The notes: generated by a model not told the origin, from the letters alone. A stretch of 64,000 bases of DNA from Neoconidiobolus thromboides FSU 785 (GCA_025603075.1 MU626345.1:21856-85855); one strand, 5' to 3'; positions 46,635-59,560 are shown, counted from the stretch's first letter. Made by a program: numbers and translations.

Positions 46635-48659
46635 TTAGTTTACTGCACTTTCTTCAGCTATATCTTCTATTCTTGGACGGCAAGTTGCCTTTTTTGTATG
46701 TCTGACTTGAGCATCTTTACGTCCAAACTTTTTATTACAGCGACCACAACTAAATGGCTTCATTTTAAGATGAATTTTCATATGCCTTATAAGATCTTGG
46801 CGTCTACGAAACATCGACGGACAATCAGCACAAGAAAATGGTCTTTGGGCATTGTGGGTCAAGACATGTTTACGAATAGATGATAAGCTTCCACATATAG
46901 ATTGGCAAGTAGGATATGGACATATTAACGGGAAATTTAGATTGGTCGCAGTAATTTCTAAATACTTTAAAGAGTCATTTAAAATAGGAAGCGCTGCAGA
47001 GCCTGGTTGCTTAAATATGGTAGTTGCATTCCCCCAATTTGATTTGGTTAATGCAGGTACTACTTTTGATCCCAAACTTCCCTCCTTTAATAAGACATTT
47101 AAAGACAACTGGGGGTCTTCAGGATCCATCATTAACAATTCTGCATGGCTCATCCCTTTTTTAGCGCTCGAATCACGGCTTATTACCATAGACATTTCTT
47201 CTGATATATTCGTATTTTCAAATACTTCATTTATAATTGAAAGTGATTTATTGAACTCAGATCCTTTATTTTGACTGTCCTTTTTCTTCCCTTTCTTTAC
47301 TTTTTCTTTTTTTTGTACTGATTTTGAACCATTATATGATTTGTTAGTTGAATCGAGAGCCTTGGTGCCTAAAATATCGAATGGCTCTTCCGAAATAGGC
47401 GGGCAACTTATTACTATCTGTGATGAAGCTTTGAAATTATTCTCGTTTTGAAAATCCGTATTTTGGAATTCTATACTTCGCTGTTGTATAATTTGTTGTT
47501 GCTGATTTTGGGCTAAAATTGGAGTATTTGTGATAGAATGTGACATTCCGATACACGGATAGCTAAGTTTACGATGACAAAAACCTGGAGTATTAGAAAC
47601 TGATGGTATACCATTTATAAACCTATAGCTTTCTATTGCCGTACTATTCCTTCGATTAATAGAATTGTATATAGGTGTAGACGGAATTTTAATAGCAGAT
47701 ACAGGTGTCCCTTCATAAGGTGACACAGATAAAGGGAAGCTACTGATGGCAGCAGGAGTCATACTAGATGCAGGTGCAAAGTTAACGTTATTTGCATAGT
47801 TAAAGGCAATTAAATTTGGCTCATTTTGTTGAGAGAAATCATTGATTGGGTATTGATAATTAATACCATATGGAAAGGAAGCTAGAGGAATTGAGTTAAT
47901 GTTTAAATTCAAAGAATCTCGAATATATTGATGGTTTAAATGGTCTGAGGGCTGAGCAAATCCATCAGTTCTTAAATTATTATTATTCATGGAATACAAT
48001 TCAAAGTTGTTCGACATATCATAATTGTTTTGAGGATATGATACATTGTTGTTTATAGATTGCCCTTGGTCTACTATAAAATCATCGCTTTGATTTATGC
48101 TTTGTGAGACCAAATTGTTAAAATTATAGCCTATATACTGCTTTGATTCATAAAACGAGCTAATAGTTTGAGTGGGGTCATACTGAAATACTTCCGCATT
48201 AGGGGTAATAAAGGAAGGAGGGTCAACAAAGGAAGGTTCTGGGAAATAAAGGAAAGGTTGAGAAGTCAACTCAAAGCTATTTCCGAGACTTGATTTTAGG
48301 ACTCCAAGTTTATTTTTTATTACACCCATAGTTTCGGAGGTCGGTAAGGTGTTTAAGGCAGTAGTGAGAGTAGAGCAAGAGGATTTTCTTGTATCATTAG
48401 AACTTGGTTTCAGGCTAATATCTTCGATATCTTTCTTTACCTTTAATAAGTCTTGATTTATGTTTTTTATCAATTGTGCCAAACTTGATTTAGATTGAGG
48501 AGTAAGGTTTCTTTCTTGGTTCAAGAAATTTGATAAAAAGTTGGGATCTAATATTCCTGGAAAGTCTTCTACTAACTTCAAATTTATCAGAGTATTCCTT
48601 AAGAAGGCTATCTCTTCCTTCTTTAATGTATATTCGTCACTACTTGTAGCATCCACCAT
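46635..48659 (-). CDS. C2H2 zinc-finger transcription factor
   Basis: Single exon, 674 residues. Three zinc fingers lie at the C-terminus. Finger 1: Cys580, Cys585, His598, His602. Finger 2: Cys610, Cys613, His626, His630. Finger 3: Cys638, Cys641, His654 and Cys660, so the last is a C2HC type. Linkers A-Q-R-P-F and K-M-K-P-F are shorter in consensus than the classical TGEKP. Residues 130-560 are disordered, rich in Asn, Ser and Gln, with several S-P/T-P sites, as usual for activation regions. The layout resembles fungal stress or developmental regulators (Crz1-like), but the orthologue is not fixed. Confidence 0.87.
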   Translation of the reverse strand: MVDATSSDEYTLKKEEIAFLRNTLINLKLVEDFPGILDPNFLSNFLNQERNLTPQSKSSLAQLIKNINQDLLKVKKDIEDISLKPSSNDTRKSSCSTLTTALNTLPTSETMGVIKNKLGVLKSSLGNSFELTSQPFLYFPEPSFVDPPSFITPNAEVFQYDPTQTISSFYESKQYIGYNFNNLVSQSINQSDDFIVDQGQSINNNVSYPQNNYDMSNNFELYSMNNNNLRTDGFAQPSDHLNHQYIRDSLNLNINSIPLASFPYGINYQYPINDFSQQNEPNLIAFNYANNVNFAPASSMTPAAISSFPLSVSPYEGTPVSAIKIPSTPIYNSINRRNSTAIESYRFINGIPSVSNTPGFCHRKLSYPCIGMSHSITNTPILAQNQQQQIIQQRSIEFQNTDFQNENNFKASSQIVISCPPISEEPFDILGTKALDSTNKSYNGSKSVQKKEKVKKGKKKDSQNKGSEFNKSLSIINEVFENTNISEEMSMVISRDSSAKKGMSHAELLMMDPEDPQLSLNVLLKEGSLGSKVVPALTKSNWGNATTIFKQPGSAALPILNDSLKYLEITATNLNFPLICPYPTCQSICGSLSSIRKHVLTHNAQRPFSCADCPSMFRRRQDLIRHMKIHLKMKPFSCGRCNKKFGRKDAQVRHTKKATCRPRIEDIAEESAVN

Positions 48660-49821
48660 TTTATTTAGTTTACCAACCTTTTATGTTTTCAAAATTTTCC
48701 AAGAGCATATTTCCAAATTTAATTTAATTTTTTTTTGGTCGAACCAAGTTTTTAATAAGTTTAATTGGTCGAGCAATTTTCAAATATTTTTTCTGGTCTG
48801 GGTTATGCAGAACACATATATGCTTTATTCATTTTATTTTTACCGAAGTACTATTGCAAAATACTAATATGTTGGGTTCTTCTTAAAATAGAATTTTGCA
48901 ATATTTAAATAAACTGAAATGAAAATGTGAGCTTTTTGTGGACAAAATTCGAAGTCTAATGATTACATTGGTTTCAGATTTTACTCAATGATTCATTACC
49001 TTCCCAATTGAATAATTTATTTTATTCGCTTCTATTTTTACCAGCCTTGTGCTATATGCTTTGTAAAAGCATCATTGGTTAAATAAGGACAGATGTTAGC
49101 TTTACAGGATAAATTAACTTTTGAAGTATAAATTCCGATACAATTCCACATCAAAAATTCACGTTTGATAGAAATAAAATTTCTCATGCTCTACTTCTAT
49201 GAAAGTAAAAAATGGTTTACTAATAAATTGAGTTTAGCAGTAATTCACAGTGTTTTTTCTATATATAATATTTTAATTTATATGCTTTCAAATGATGTTA
49301 CATATTATTGGCTTATACGGGTTATTATGATCAATATATTAATTATTACTACTTATTTATATGATTATTTGTTCTATTGCGGCTTGTATGTCCTAAAAAC
49401 TGTTTATAAAGAATATTTCTGTGTAATTTTTTGTTCTCAATCTCTAAAATGTAAAGGCAAATACTCAATTTAAATGGTCTGGATCCAGAGCTAATGATAT
49501 ATATTATAAATATTTGTTAAATATTTAGTAATCAAGTGATAGAACTTATTTGTATAAACTTTTCAAATTTATCCATCATTTTTCATTTTTCAAAAATATA
49601 AAGTTTCTATATGAAGCAAATGTCTCTAAGATAAGAGATTAATAAATTTACCTGAGAATAAAATGTTAAAAAATGCTGTTTGTATTGTACAACTAAATGC
49701 TGAATGCAAAAATTGGTTTGGATGCAAAATTGGGCGAATATTATTTGCAATATAAATTTTATGTTGCTTTATTTGAAACTATCAGTATAAGTATAACATA
49801 AAAGGTGATGTTAGTAAAACG

Positions 49822-49922
49822 TGGGACTGTGTTTTTGTGTTTAAGAATTTTACTAATAGATTTTTCACTCAAATAGTACTTAAAAGATAAAAAGAAGTAA
49901 TGAAGCCAAAAAAACACTCTCA
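49822..49922 (+). mobile_element. MITE copy 14
   Basis: 101 bp, TGGGACTG to CACTCTCA, forward orientation. Flanks are CG on the left and TA on the right, so no duplication is readable. Confidence 0.87.
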
Positions 49923-50409
49923 TATAGAGTATGATTAAATTTCAAATTATATACCTGGTCATCAGGTGCGTTGAAGTCTTGGTTATATCATCCTTTATGT
50001 ATGATATTATTCACTACCTAGACTTACCTCTTCAGCTCACACTGTCCAACGTAGAACTCCTCACCAATTGGGAAACTCTCACGTTGCCTTGAGCCCTATA
50101 ATCTTCTACCATGTTAGCATTAACTGATGGAAATGTCGCATTTATGGGGATCGCAGATTTCATTTTCAGTTTACTGCTTTTTTAGTATCATGTCCCTAAC
50201 AACATGACCATATCTGTTTATAATAACCAATCTAGGTGTTACAAATTATCAATAAGGTTGTAGCTGGGAGTATACTTTTTCATTAGTCTGTTTTAACTTA
50301 ATTAAAAGACCCAAAGCTTGCAACAATTATATTTTTATGTTTATATATTTTTAACACAATATTATATTAATTGAAAATTTATAATAATTTAACTTCAATA
50401 TTATTATAT

Positions 50410-50508
50410 GGGGACGTACTTTTGTGTATAAGAATTTTACTAACAATTTTTGCACTCAAGTAGCGCTTAAGAACGGAAAAAATAATGAAATCAAAAAAAA
50501 TACTTACA
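50410..50508 (+). mobile_element. MITE copy 15
   Basis: 99 bp, TGGGGACG to ACTTACA, forward orientation, TA on both sides. Confidence 0.88.
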
Positions 50509-50566
50509 TATTCTAAAAAAGCATCCTTAGAAAAAAAAACTGTATTTCTTGAATTATAAAAGGATT

Positions 50567-50667
50567 TGGGGATGTATTTTTGTATTTAAGAATTTTACCA
50601 ACAAATTTTCCACTCAAATAGCGCTTAAAAAATGGAAAAAATAATGAAGTCAAAAAAAACACTCCCA
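50567..50667 (+). mobile_element. MITE copy 16
   Basis: 101 bp, TGGGGATG to CACTCCCA, forward orientation. Flanking bases are TT on both sides (50565-50566 and 50668-50669). Only 58 bp from copy 15. Confidence 0.92.
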
Positions 50668-51124
50668 TTTATTGATTCTCAAATGCTTCGTTGATAAGTA
50701 TAATATAGATAACTTGATAGAGTTAGAGGACTAGAGATATATATAGTTAATGAGGTAGGTAAGTTTCATGATGTGCTATAATTAAAACAAAGGTTTTTTC
50801 TGAAAGCTGAAGAGTTTGGTTTTTAATTTAGTCCAACTTAAAATTAAATATAAAAATTTCTGGTTGAGCAATTTACTCTGTTGTGTTGGCATAATCAAAA
50901 GTAATCTGCTATAATTAACTTTATTTTTATTAAAATTCCAAAAATAAAAAATCATCAAAGTTTTGATAAACTATTTATATATGCTCATAAGTTTCCATTA
51001 GAACTCGATGTAACTCATCTTTAATATATTTACTGAAAACTCTGTGTATATCTGTAGTTGAAATTTCTGTACAGACAGGAAATTAGTATGTATATATCTA
51101 CAATGAAAGAATCTATAAGAAAAG

Positions 51125-51158
51125 CTGTACAATAAATAAAACTGTACAATAAATAAAG
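51125..51158. repeat. Tandem duplication of 17 bp
   Basis: Two units of CTGTACAATAAATAAA plus one base, in tandem. No function is apparent. Confidence 0.8.
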
Positions 51159-54018
51159 GTTATAAGAATATAGCCTATGCTTAAATGCTTACAGACAGCT
51201 CTGACACAAGATGCGCTTGTACAGCCTTAAATATTATTAGGTTATTTATAAACGACTAGAAAAGTATTAACTATAAATTTTATAAGTTGCCTTCAAAATA
51301 TAAAAGAATACTCAATTAGTAGAAAACTTTAGAGCTTACATCTAAAAGACTTTTAAAAGTTATAAGTATAATATGAAAGAAGTACATGAAAAAATTAAGT
51401 ACCAGGTTATAGGACAATTCACTATTATTCTTGGATTAAATTGGTTATTATATAATTGAAAAGTATCCCCGCCTTTTGTCATTTGTATTAATAGTCTAAT
51501 TTTTTGATCTCATTTGTTACTATGAAATATTTACTATTCCAACTTCACTTTTAAGACTCAATCACTTTTAGCTATAATTAAGATCAAAAATTCAAAAATC
51601 TAGAAAATTTTAAATGTAATTATATAGTTTTATTAATTTTAATTTTTCTCCACCATAGTTTTATAGCTTAGCACCATGTTTAAACCTAATTTAATTCGAT
51701 CAATCAATCCCATTTGAAAGTTCATTTCTAAAAGTTTATTAATTTTATTTTATTTTCTGTATAAAGGAAGATTTTAGCTCAAAGCATATACTATTCAAAA
51801 TCATTAAATAATTACAATGTATTATATTAGTGAGAATGATTGTTTATGTTATTTGAATCAATATTGCAACAATTTTTGCTAATGATTAATTTAGGGTTTC
51901 GTTTTAAAAATACTCGCAAATTATTGATCAAAGTAATATAATAGCTTTATTAAATTTGATATGTTTAGGGCATATGCTCACATTTAAATTTGTAACATAA
52001 GCTATTACGATTTGCATATACGAGATATCATTACCCATATGTAAAATCGATAAATTATTTAATAGTACAGCTAACTAACAATAAAAAATCCGATACAATT
52101 AATGATAAATATAGAAACGTTTCATAATATAAAAGGTAATAAGTAGATTTTAAATTTATAAGATATAATATAGAATTTAAGGGATAATCATGTATTTTTT
52201 GGCTGTGTGGAAATCCAGTAGACATTAAATGTTTCAGGCTTACTCACGCTTATCATAAAAAAGCGTATAACTAATTTTTTTATAAGCTAAGCCCATTTGC
52301 TATGTAATAACCATCTCCTAAGAGTAATTCAAGATCTATAAGATTTATAAGATGTATATGATAAAAAATAGCTTATACTACTGTTTGATGTCAAATCTCA
52401 TATATACAAAGTCACACAAACGATATTTACATACTTAATTGCATTATACACACATTTTCATCACGCTATATTTGACCAATTAAATCGTTGTTCAAATATG
52501 TTTACTTCTTTTTCATAATTAGATATCTTCCATTTTAATGTATTTTAATATAAGAAAATTCCCCCGCTATAGGTACTAAAGAGCCATATCAAAAATTAAT
52601 TTATGTAATATAATAAAATAAATATTGATAAAACATAACCAATTAGCAATTACATATTTTTTCAAATATCAGACGCTAAAAAGTTGATTTTTAATTAAAC
52701 TAATATTAAAGATAATTTTGAAATTTTGAAATTGATTCCATTCTTAAATTATATTTAAGCTTACACGGAAAATAATCAAAAGTGAAAAGAATTGAGATAT
52801 ATAAGTGATTGTGGATAACAAATACAATATTGAATCGATATTGTAATCTAACTAACTGTCAGTGTATTCAAAGTAAAATGAATTAATAATTAAAGTTTTT
52901 AGCTTTAATTTAATATTCTTAATAAAGTAACCAGAATTTTAGCTTGAAATCAATGTTATCATATAAAAGACATTCAAATATTGTGTGATCAAAATAATCT
53001 AGATTATAATGTGGCTTATTTGAAATTTAACGTTAAAAATCTCATCTATTAAAATTGATTTCAACATCATTATAATTCAATTTTTAGCTTAACCTCACTT
53101 TGAGTTTAATTATACTTTGCACCACATATTATATATATTAATTAGGTTCATCAAGTATGATACTTAAGAGCTATCTTTATAGTAATTCTTTGTTACTCCA
53201 TTACTATTTTCATAGCTATAATACACTATTTTATTTTGTAAAAAAGATAGTAATAAGGTACAGATAAGCTGCATAAAATTTTATTAAATGTGGTTACTTA
53301 TTATATCTAATTATATAATAATCGTAGATAAACTTTTTTATTCAATGACTCGCTAACTCAAATAGTAAAAGGTTAGGGTGAACATACTCGATGCTTAATC
53401 TTGGCTTTATAAAATACATCCCTATCTAATGCTCAAAATAGGTGGCTTCACAAAATCTCAAAAGAAATATTTGTCCTTATCAAATAATAGTGTATTATTT
53501 TCTTGCTTGATTGATAATAATTGGATGTTTTGTTTTACTCACTCTTTGCGTAATTATATTTAAATTTTATAACAGTAAATGAACTATTTAATTAAAAAAA
53601 TATAAGCGAATAAATGACCAATGAAAGTTTATATTGTACAATATGATTGAATGGCTTATTTAATAAAGATTCATTCAAGTTTTATTTAACATTACACTCC
53701 TTTTTACTCCTTACCCCTAAATAACTTTTAATATTTAATATTGTATTGATGGTGTACTTCCAATTTTGATTATGGGGTAGAATGTGTTCAAGAAACTTAG
53801 CTTATAAATCCATTTTTGGGATATATTTGAGTAAAATTTGCCCCTGCAACCTAATAAATATGTGTTTTTACCATGAGAAATGAAAACATAGCATTGAAAT
53901 AAGAATAATAACCAATTAACTTCAATAGATGTATTTTATCACTTAAAACTAAAAGCTAGGAGATGTATACTATCTTTTAAAATCAGTTAAACCAAAAAGG
54001 ATTTTAGAATCTGGGCAC

Positions 54019-54026
54019 TATATAAA
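54019..54026 (+). promoter_or_regulatory. TATA box of the Mig1/CreA-like gene
   Basis: TATATAAA within a locally GC-richer stretch, 223 bp upstream of the ATG. This implies a leader of about 190 nt, long for this window. Confidence 0.5.
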
Positions 54027-54249
54027 GCCCCAGGTTGGTAATCTGGGACATAATAACAGTTTTTAATATTTTGCTATAATTCTTTTACTACTCTAATATA
54101 ATTTATTTTATATCAACAGTATAACGCTATAATCTAACTATTTCAAGTTATCATTTAACAAATATCAAGTAAACTTTGTAAGTATTACTTTAATCAATAA
54201 CGCCTATATTTTCGAACTTTGTATTTATTAAATAATCTAATATCCTAAA

Positions 54250-55137
54250 ATGAATTCAATTAAAACAGAAACTCCTATCGATAATAATAACTTAAAGCCA
54301 ACTCCTACATTGAAAAAAACCAATGGAAAAAGAGGGCAATCTAATCGTACTAGTAAAAATCCCGGAGAAAGACCATTTAAATGTACTTACTGCCCTAAAG
54401 CTTTTCATCGCTTAGAACACCAAACACGTCATATTCGTACTCATACTGGAGAAAAGCCATATTCATGCTCTTTTGCTGGTTGTGAAAAGAAATTCTCACG
54501 TTCAGATGAATTAACAAGGCATAATAAAATACATGCTAAACGTATGCAACAGATGCGTGAATCGATGAACGAACAAAACTATTTATTGCCTTACGCACAT
54601 GTCTTAAGTAATAACTTTTTCTTAAATCCATATTTAAGATATCCACAAGACTACTTAAAACAAAACGAACAAACACATCAACAAATTGTATACAATCAAC
54701 AAGAATTTATTCCTGTTGTTCCATCGAACTATCCTATCGATATCAATGGACAAATTTCTACAAATTTATTCCAAATTCAATACGTAAATGGGTGCGAAAA
54801 TCAATTAAACCAGTGGCAACTTCCAGTTGACTTGAGTTATTTCCAAGAATCAAACGGTTCTTCTACTCCTGAAACTGATTTAAGCTACAATTCAACTTTA
54901 AATACACCTTTAGTTAACGGACAAAACAGCTGGGAATTCCAAGATGTTTTCTTGACTAAGCCAGAACCATCTTATGATTATTCTAATTTAGATTATAATA
55001 ATCGTAGTGGTAAAATTGATGATATCCTAAACCAACCTCAGTTATTTGAGTCTATTCAAGATAAATTCCATCCTTCTCGCCTTCCACCTTTACAACACTT
55101 ATTAGAAAACACCTCCAAATCAAATGTTCAGTTGTAA
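54250..55137 (+). CDS. CREA: Mig1/CreA-type C2H2 carbon catabolite repressor
   Basis: Single exon, 295 residues. Two fingers: Cys45, Cys48, His61, His65, then Cys73, Cys78, His91, His95, joined by a classical T-H-T-G-E-K-P linker. The recognition helices [10 protein letters not shown] and [10 protein letters not shown] are the exact signature of Mig1/CreA, which bind GC-rich boxes of glucose-repressed genes. The rest is disordered and Asn/Gln-rich. A C-terminal L-P-P-L-Q-H-L-L block may be the repression domain. Family identity is strong. Whether it is the main glucose repressor or a paralogue cannot be seen. Confidence 0.92.
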   Translation: MNSIKTETPIDNNNLKPTPTLKKTNGKRGQSNRTSKNPGERPFKCTYCPKAFHRLEHQTRHIRTHTGEKPYSCSFAGCEKKFSRSDELTRHNKIHAKRMQQMRESMNEQNYLLPYAHVLSNNFFLNPYLRYPQDYLKQNEQTHQQIVYNQQEFIPVVPSNYPIDINGQISTNLFQIQYVNGCENQLNQWQLPVDLSYFQESNGSSTPETDLSYNSTLNTPLVNGQNSWEFQDVFLTKPEPSYDYSNLDYNNRSGKIDDILNQPQLFESIQDKFHPSRLPPLQHLLENTSKSNVQL

Positions 55138-57815
55138 ACTAAAACATAGCCATCTCCCCTTCCTTTGCATGAATAACTTATTTTTGCTCCTAATTTAAAT
55201 GTACTTTAATAGTGTAAATTAAATAAATTCTATTTATTAAGTAATCTCTAATACATTTTATTTTTTAACATAATAACAAGTTTTCATTTAGACATATAAT
55301 TGTTATATCATTTAATATTATCCTTAGCACATGTTTAAATGGTTAACGTTTTTTCAAAAGAAAAAAGGGTTAAGGGTGTATATAATAAAATTATTTTTAG
55401 TATATTTACCCTTACTTTTGGGAGCTAAAAAAATCAATTGTTTTACAAACTAAGTATATTTAATTATATTAGTTACACATAGCATGCATTATACTCAAAT
55501 GTCATACCCTTGTGATAATATTAATTTTATTTACAAAACAGATAAAAAAATGATTTATTTTTACAGTTGATAAATCTACTTATTGAAATAAAGCTGTTTA
55601 ATATATAACTTCATAAAGCAACCATATTTTAAGAAATCAAAGTTTGAAAAGTTAAATTATTATGTATAATAGGTGGCCATCAAAATATATATCAGCCTGT
55701 TAAAAATAAGTTTCAGAGTTCTTTTTGAATAAATACTAGTATATACATCGGTTTTCTAATAAAATTAATAAATGAAAACAACCTAAACGTGTATTTAACA
55801 ATCCTTTATATCAAGAACAATAAAATTTTATACTCATATTGCTATTTATAAAATTAAGATAGATTAAACTGGGACTTGTATTTAAAAATAGAACTTCATT
55901 CTCTGTCTAAGGTTTTTAACTTAAATTCGAATATGACTATTTTGAGTTCCCATCTGTTACAAAACTTAGAATTTGAAAGAAATGGTTGAGTTAATTTTTT
56001 AAATTCCAAGTTTTAAAAGGAAGGCTTTCATTTATTTAAAGGTTTAGATAGTTGACATTTTTGGTTTTTACAGCATGTACTACATTATCACCTGAAAAAG
56101 ATGTAGTAGTCAAAAACATCTCATTTTTTGATTTAACAATATAGCTGAAAAATCAGAGTTCCTAGCACAAATAGTTTTAAAAACTATTAAGCTATTCACC
56201 TTATTTGTATATACTTCTAATTTATCTAATTGACTGCTGTTTTATGACAAAATCGTTATTTTCTCTGTTTTTCATTAATGTGATATTTAAGGCTTAGGCA
56301 CAAACAATATGATAATATTAATAGTATAACTTCTGAATCATTATTGTTAATAATGATTTTTTTATAAATAGGGGTCTTTTGCCTCAAAATATTCATAGTA
56401 AAAATGATATGTTAAAAAAGGGTTAAAGAGTTATATGCTAAGCATTTTGCTCTGTATAAGTCCGAAAAAGGTTTCAAGGTTTAGGGCATCTTCACTTCAT
56501 TCTCTGATTAATTTCTAATATTTAACTAAATTCTTGGGTATGGAACAATGGTATTTTTTTAAGGATTGAGGGTTTTTTTGCCTTCTTAATAAGGAGTTTT
56601 TTTAAAATATTATTGAATTACACCATGAGATATTGTTATTCAGAAGGGTATTAATTTACAGTCTTACAATATTTAAAGTAAGTATTTGTTTTAGAAAACC
56701 TGCATTCGAGTGTAAAAAACAAGTAAGGTCGATAAATTTAGTATTAAATGTATCCAGTACCAATTTAGATCTCAGCAATACAGATTGCCCATTACACATT
56801 CTATAAACATCCATGTGAAACTACCAATAATGACTTTTAGAGTACATCTCCTATTCTATAAAATAACAATAACCAAAAATGTCTTTATATTAAAAGCAAA
56901 ATTTCAAATGTCACTGAAGCTATTTCTACTTTCTGATTTATAGGATTATAATAGCTGTTATATATATTTTACTTTAAAGTTTTCAACTACTTTGATTTTA
57001 AGGTTTATGTCAGAAAGCAGTCCCTTTAATCGTTAAAAATTAAAATATATGCTAGAATAATAGCGAATATCATGTACAAATAAATTCAAAGTCAAAGTTG
57101 ATATAGACTATTAACATATCAAGGATTTTGATCTGATATGGTGGATATCTAGGAGACATACACTAAGCTCATACCATAACTGAAATAACAATTAAAAGAT
57201 GGGACAAGGTAGCCATCTAACTTTTAGAAGTTGATTTAGTAGATTTATTATTTTAAGCAATTTGTTAATAACTGGATTATGTTTCTACTGAGTCCAAAAT
57301 TTACAATTGTAATAAAATAAGCATTCTCAGATATATTTTTTGATAACTCACTAGGTAAATAATATCAATGAGCTCATATAAAAATATAAAAGAGAAAAAA
57401 GGCTATTTTCAGTAACAATCAATCTCACAACCAATTTTTTATTCAAAATGCTTTCATAATTTAATAAATTGGCTTTACATTACAAAAATCTGGTTTTATA
57501 ATATCTGATAGAAAATGGCCGATAGAAAATAGCCGATAAAAAATACTTAAATTGTTTTTTTCTAAATTACAAGAGCTGTATTTGACACCTATGTTTATAT
57601 TACAGCTAATAGTAATATTCGATATCTATAAATGTTCATTAAAACCATTATCACTAAGCTTATATTTAATTATAGTCTAGTTAATAAGAAAAGAAAGTTC
57701 AATAATCAAGGTTTGAGCAGTTAATTTAATACAGAGTAATGTTTCGATAATCCTTTATTTACAATTTTGACAAGTCTGTAGAAAAACTATACCTATTTAA
57801 AATTGGCTTGTATTA
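55138..57815. other. Gene-free AT-rich stretch
   Basis: 2.7 kb after the Mig1-like gene with no supported gene, RNA or MITE. One small tandem repeat lies at 57507-57545. Confidence 0.5.
57507..57545. repeat. Tandem repeat of a 14-bp unit
   Basis: About two and three-quarter units of GATAGAAAATGGCC with point changes. Confidence 0.8.
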
Positions 57816-58100
57816 TTATTTATTTTCCCTAGGACACTGGCAATATTCTGCATGAGTTATATATGTATGAGTTTCTGAAAACTTGCATTTGAATGTTTTG
57901 AGTATGTTCTTGTTAGTTTCAAATTTACATCCAAATTCTCCTTCTGTAATCTCGTGATGACTAGTGAATGCCGAATTCTGATATACATTATATCCCCCTT
58001 TGATAACCTTACTCGCAACTATAACATTTAGACTAGTCGAAAGTATAGACCTCAAATCTCTTTGGTGATGAACTAGGGTGTTCCATATAGTGGCTCTCAT
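57816..58100 (-). CDS. Small hypothetical protein or gene remnant
   Basis: A 94-codon frame with fairly normal codon use in a very AT-rich spacer. The C-terminal half has four cysteines (G-C-K-F, K-C-K-F, Y-C-Q-C), as in small disulfide-rich secreted proteins. No signal peptide is at its N-terminus, so it may be the last exon of a longer gene or a decayed copy. Not recognised. Confidence 0.35.
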   Translation of the reverse strand: MRATIWNTLVHHQRDLRSILSTSLNVIVASKVIKGGYNVYQNSAFTSHHEITEGEFGCKFETNKNILKTFKCKFSETHTYITHAEYCQCPRENK

Positions 58101-59175
58101 TTTTCTGATATTATATGTTAATATATTGTAAATTATTATATTGATGTTGTATCCTAAATATAAGGTGTTTTAATTTAATCAATCACCTACTTCTATTAGA
58201 CTTATATATGTTTGAAATTTTTTAAAAGTGCTGGACACCTATGATAAATATATTCTTTAATATGACTCATCTTTAATATATTTTATAGGAACAATATGCC
58301 AATGGCTAAATTTTTAACATTAAAAAATTGTTATAAAAAGTGATTTTCAAGAATTTAATAAAATTAGTGAAGCTATAGCTTGATTTGCTAATTATTACTC
58401 AAAATTTAAATTTAGGCTTTCAAGGAACTGCATATTTAGATACAATTATGATTGTGGATTACAAACTGCAATTAGCTATTATTTATTATTGTTAATTTGC
58501 TAAAAATTTCTATTATATGCATTTCTGACTTTTATAGGTTGATTTAATTTTAAAAGTATGGAATTTTAGTTATTTAAATCAATGATTGGTGTTAAAAGCA
58601 GCTATTGCTTAGTTGGCTACACTGTAAGTCGAAAGGTCTTAGTTTATGTGACTAAGATAGACTTGAATTATGAAGAATAGCACGTAATAAGTTATGGACT
58701 ATGTAAAACAAATAGAATAGACAATACTAATGTAAAACCTACGTAAAATACTATTAAGTAAACTTAGTGGCTTTGTTAAATGTTCGAGATATCAGGGAAT
58801 AATTCAGTTAAAAAGCCTAGAACTACTATACTCTAAAATCTCTTTTATACTCTGAAAAATATAAATATCAAAACGAGAAGATAAAATCCTTTGGAGTGAA
58901 GCTAGAAATTCTCATAGCAAATCAAACTAAGAGCGTGCGATTAGTTGTCTCTAAACTCGAAAACACAACAGCTTAGGTGATCATTATGCTATAATTAACC
59001 ATGGGGCTGGCAAAGCGATATTTCACAATACGTATTATCTGATGAATATTTACTATCATTATTTTTTTATTAAGCCTTGATAAAATGAATTATTTAGTAA
59101 ATATTGTATAATAGTTTCAATTTGCTCATATTTAGTTTTTTTTGTATTTTTGACAATAGGTTGTAATATTGATGT
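58101..59175. other. Intergenic, AT-rich
   Basis: No gene or MITE recognised. A weak tRNA-like string near 58.6 kb was rejected. Confidence 0.45.
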
Positions 59176-59560
59176 TTAATTATTATTATTACTTATTTTT
59201 GAATAATCATACTGATTTCTATTTATATTGAACCCAAAACTTTTACAATCATCAAAAGAGTGTACTGAAGCTATAGTTGATAATAACGCTATTTGTTGAT
59301 TTTTATTTCCTGTTTTTCTTAAAGCAATAGTTTTATACGTTGCTTGATTAAGTTTATTATTATCAATAGTAAACTTTGATAATATATCTTTTCTTTGTTT
59401 TGTTTTATTGTAAAATTCCATAAACCCTGGGTTATTATAAGTAGCTCTTAAAATTGATACAAATGAATTGTAATGTTTATATTAGTACTCCTCCCTATTG
59501 TATTGAAATTTTCAAAAATTTCATTTCGAAGTTTAGTTATGAAAGTTTGCATTTTATTTT
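59176..59560 (-). pseudogene. Possible N-terminal fragment of a transposase-like gene
   Basis: An 81-codon frame ends at 59176 and is open upstream past its Met (Y-N-N-P-G-F-M-E-F-Y). A second piece in another frame starts M-Q-T-F-I-T-K-L-R-N-E near 59550, so at least one frameshift lies between. The block I-A-L-L-S-T-I-A-S-V-H-S-F-D-D-C-K-S-F-G-F resembles the N-terminal region of large unclassified transposon proteins, perhaps the same kind as the pseudogene near 3 kb. This link is inference. Confidence 0.35.

Larger units (their letters stand above)
48660..54249. other. 5.6-kb gene-poor stretch with three MITEs
   Basis: Divergent spacer between the two zinc-finger genes. Contains MITE copies 14 to 16, a possible decayed coding fragment at about 49950-50250, and a small 17-bp tandem repeat at 51125-51158. 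From 50.7 to 53.9 kb it is plain AT-rich sequence. A long upstream region suits regulated transcription factor genes. Confidence 0.5.

Noticed and set aside
49165-49473. 102-codon hydrophobic frame on the + strand
   Set aside because: AT-driven Ile/Tyr/Leu composition, no recognisable motif and no ATG start.
53405-53425. AAATACATCCCTA as a possible MITE end
   Set aside because: Only about 13 bp agree and no further MITE sequence precedes it.
58600-58670. tRNA-like string with TTAGTTGGCTACA
   Set aside because: No B box and no cloverleaf could be drawn.
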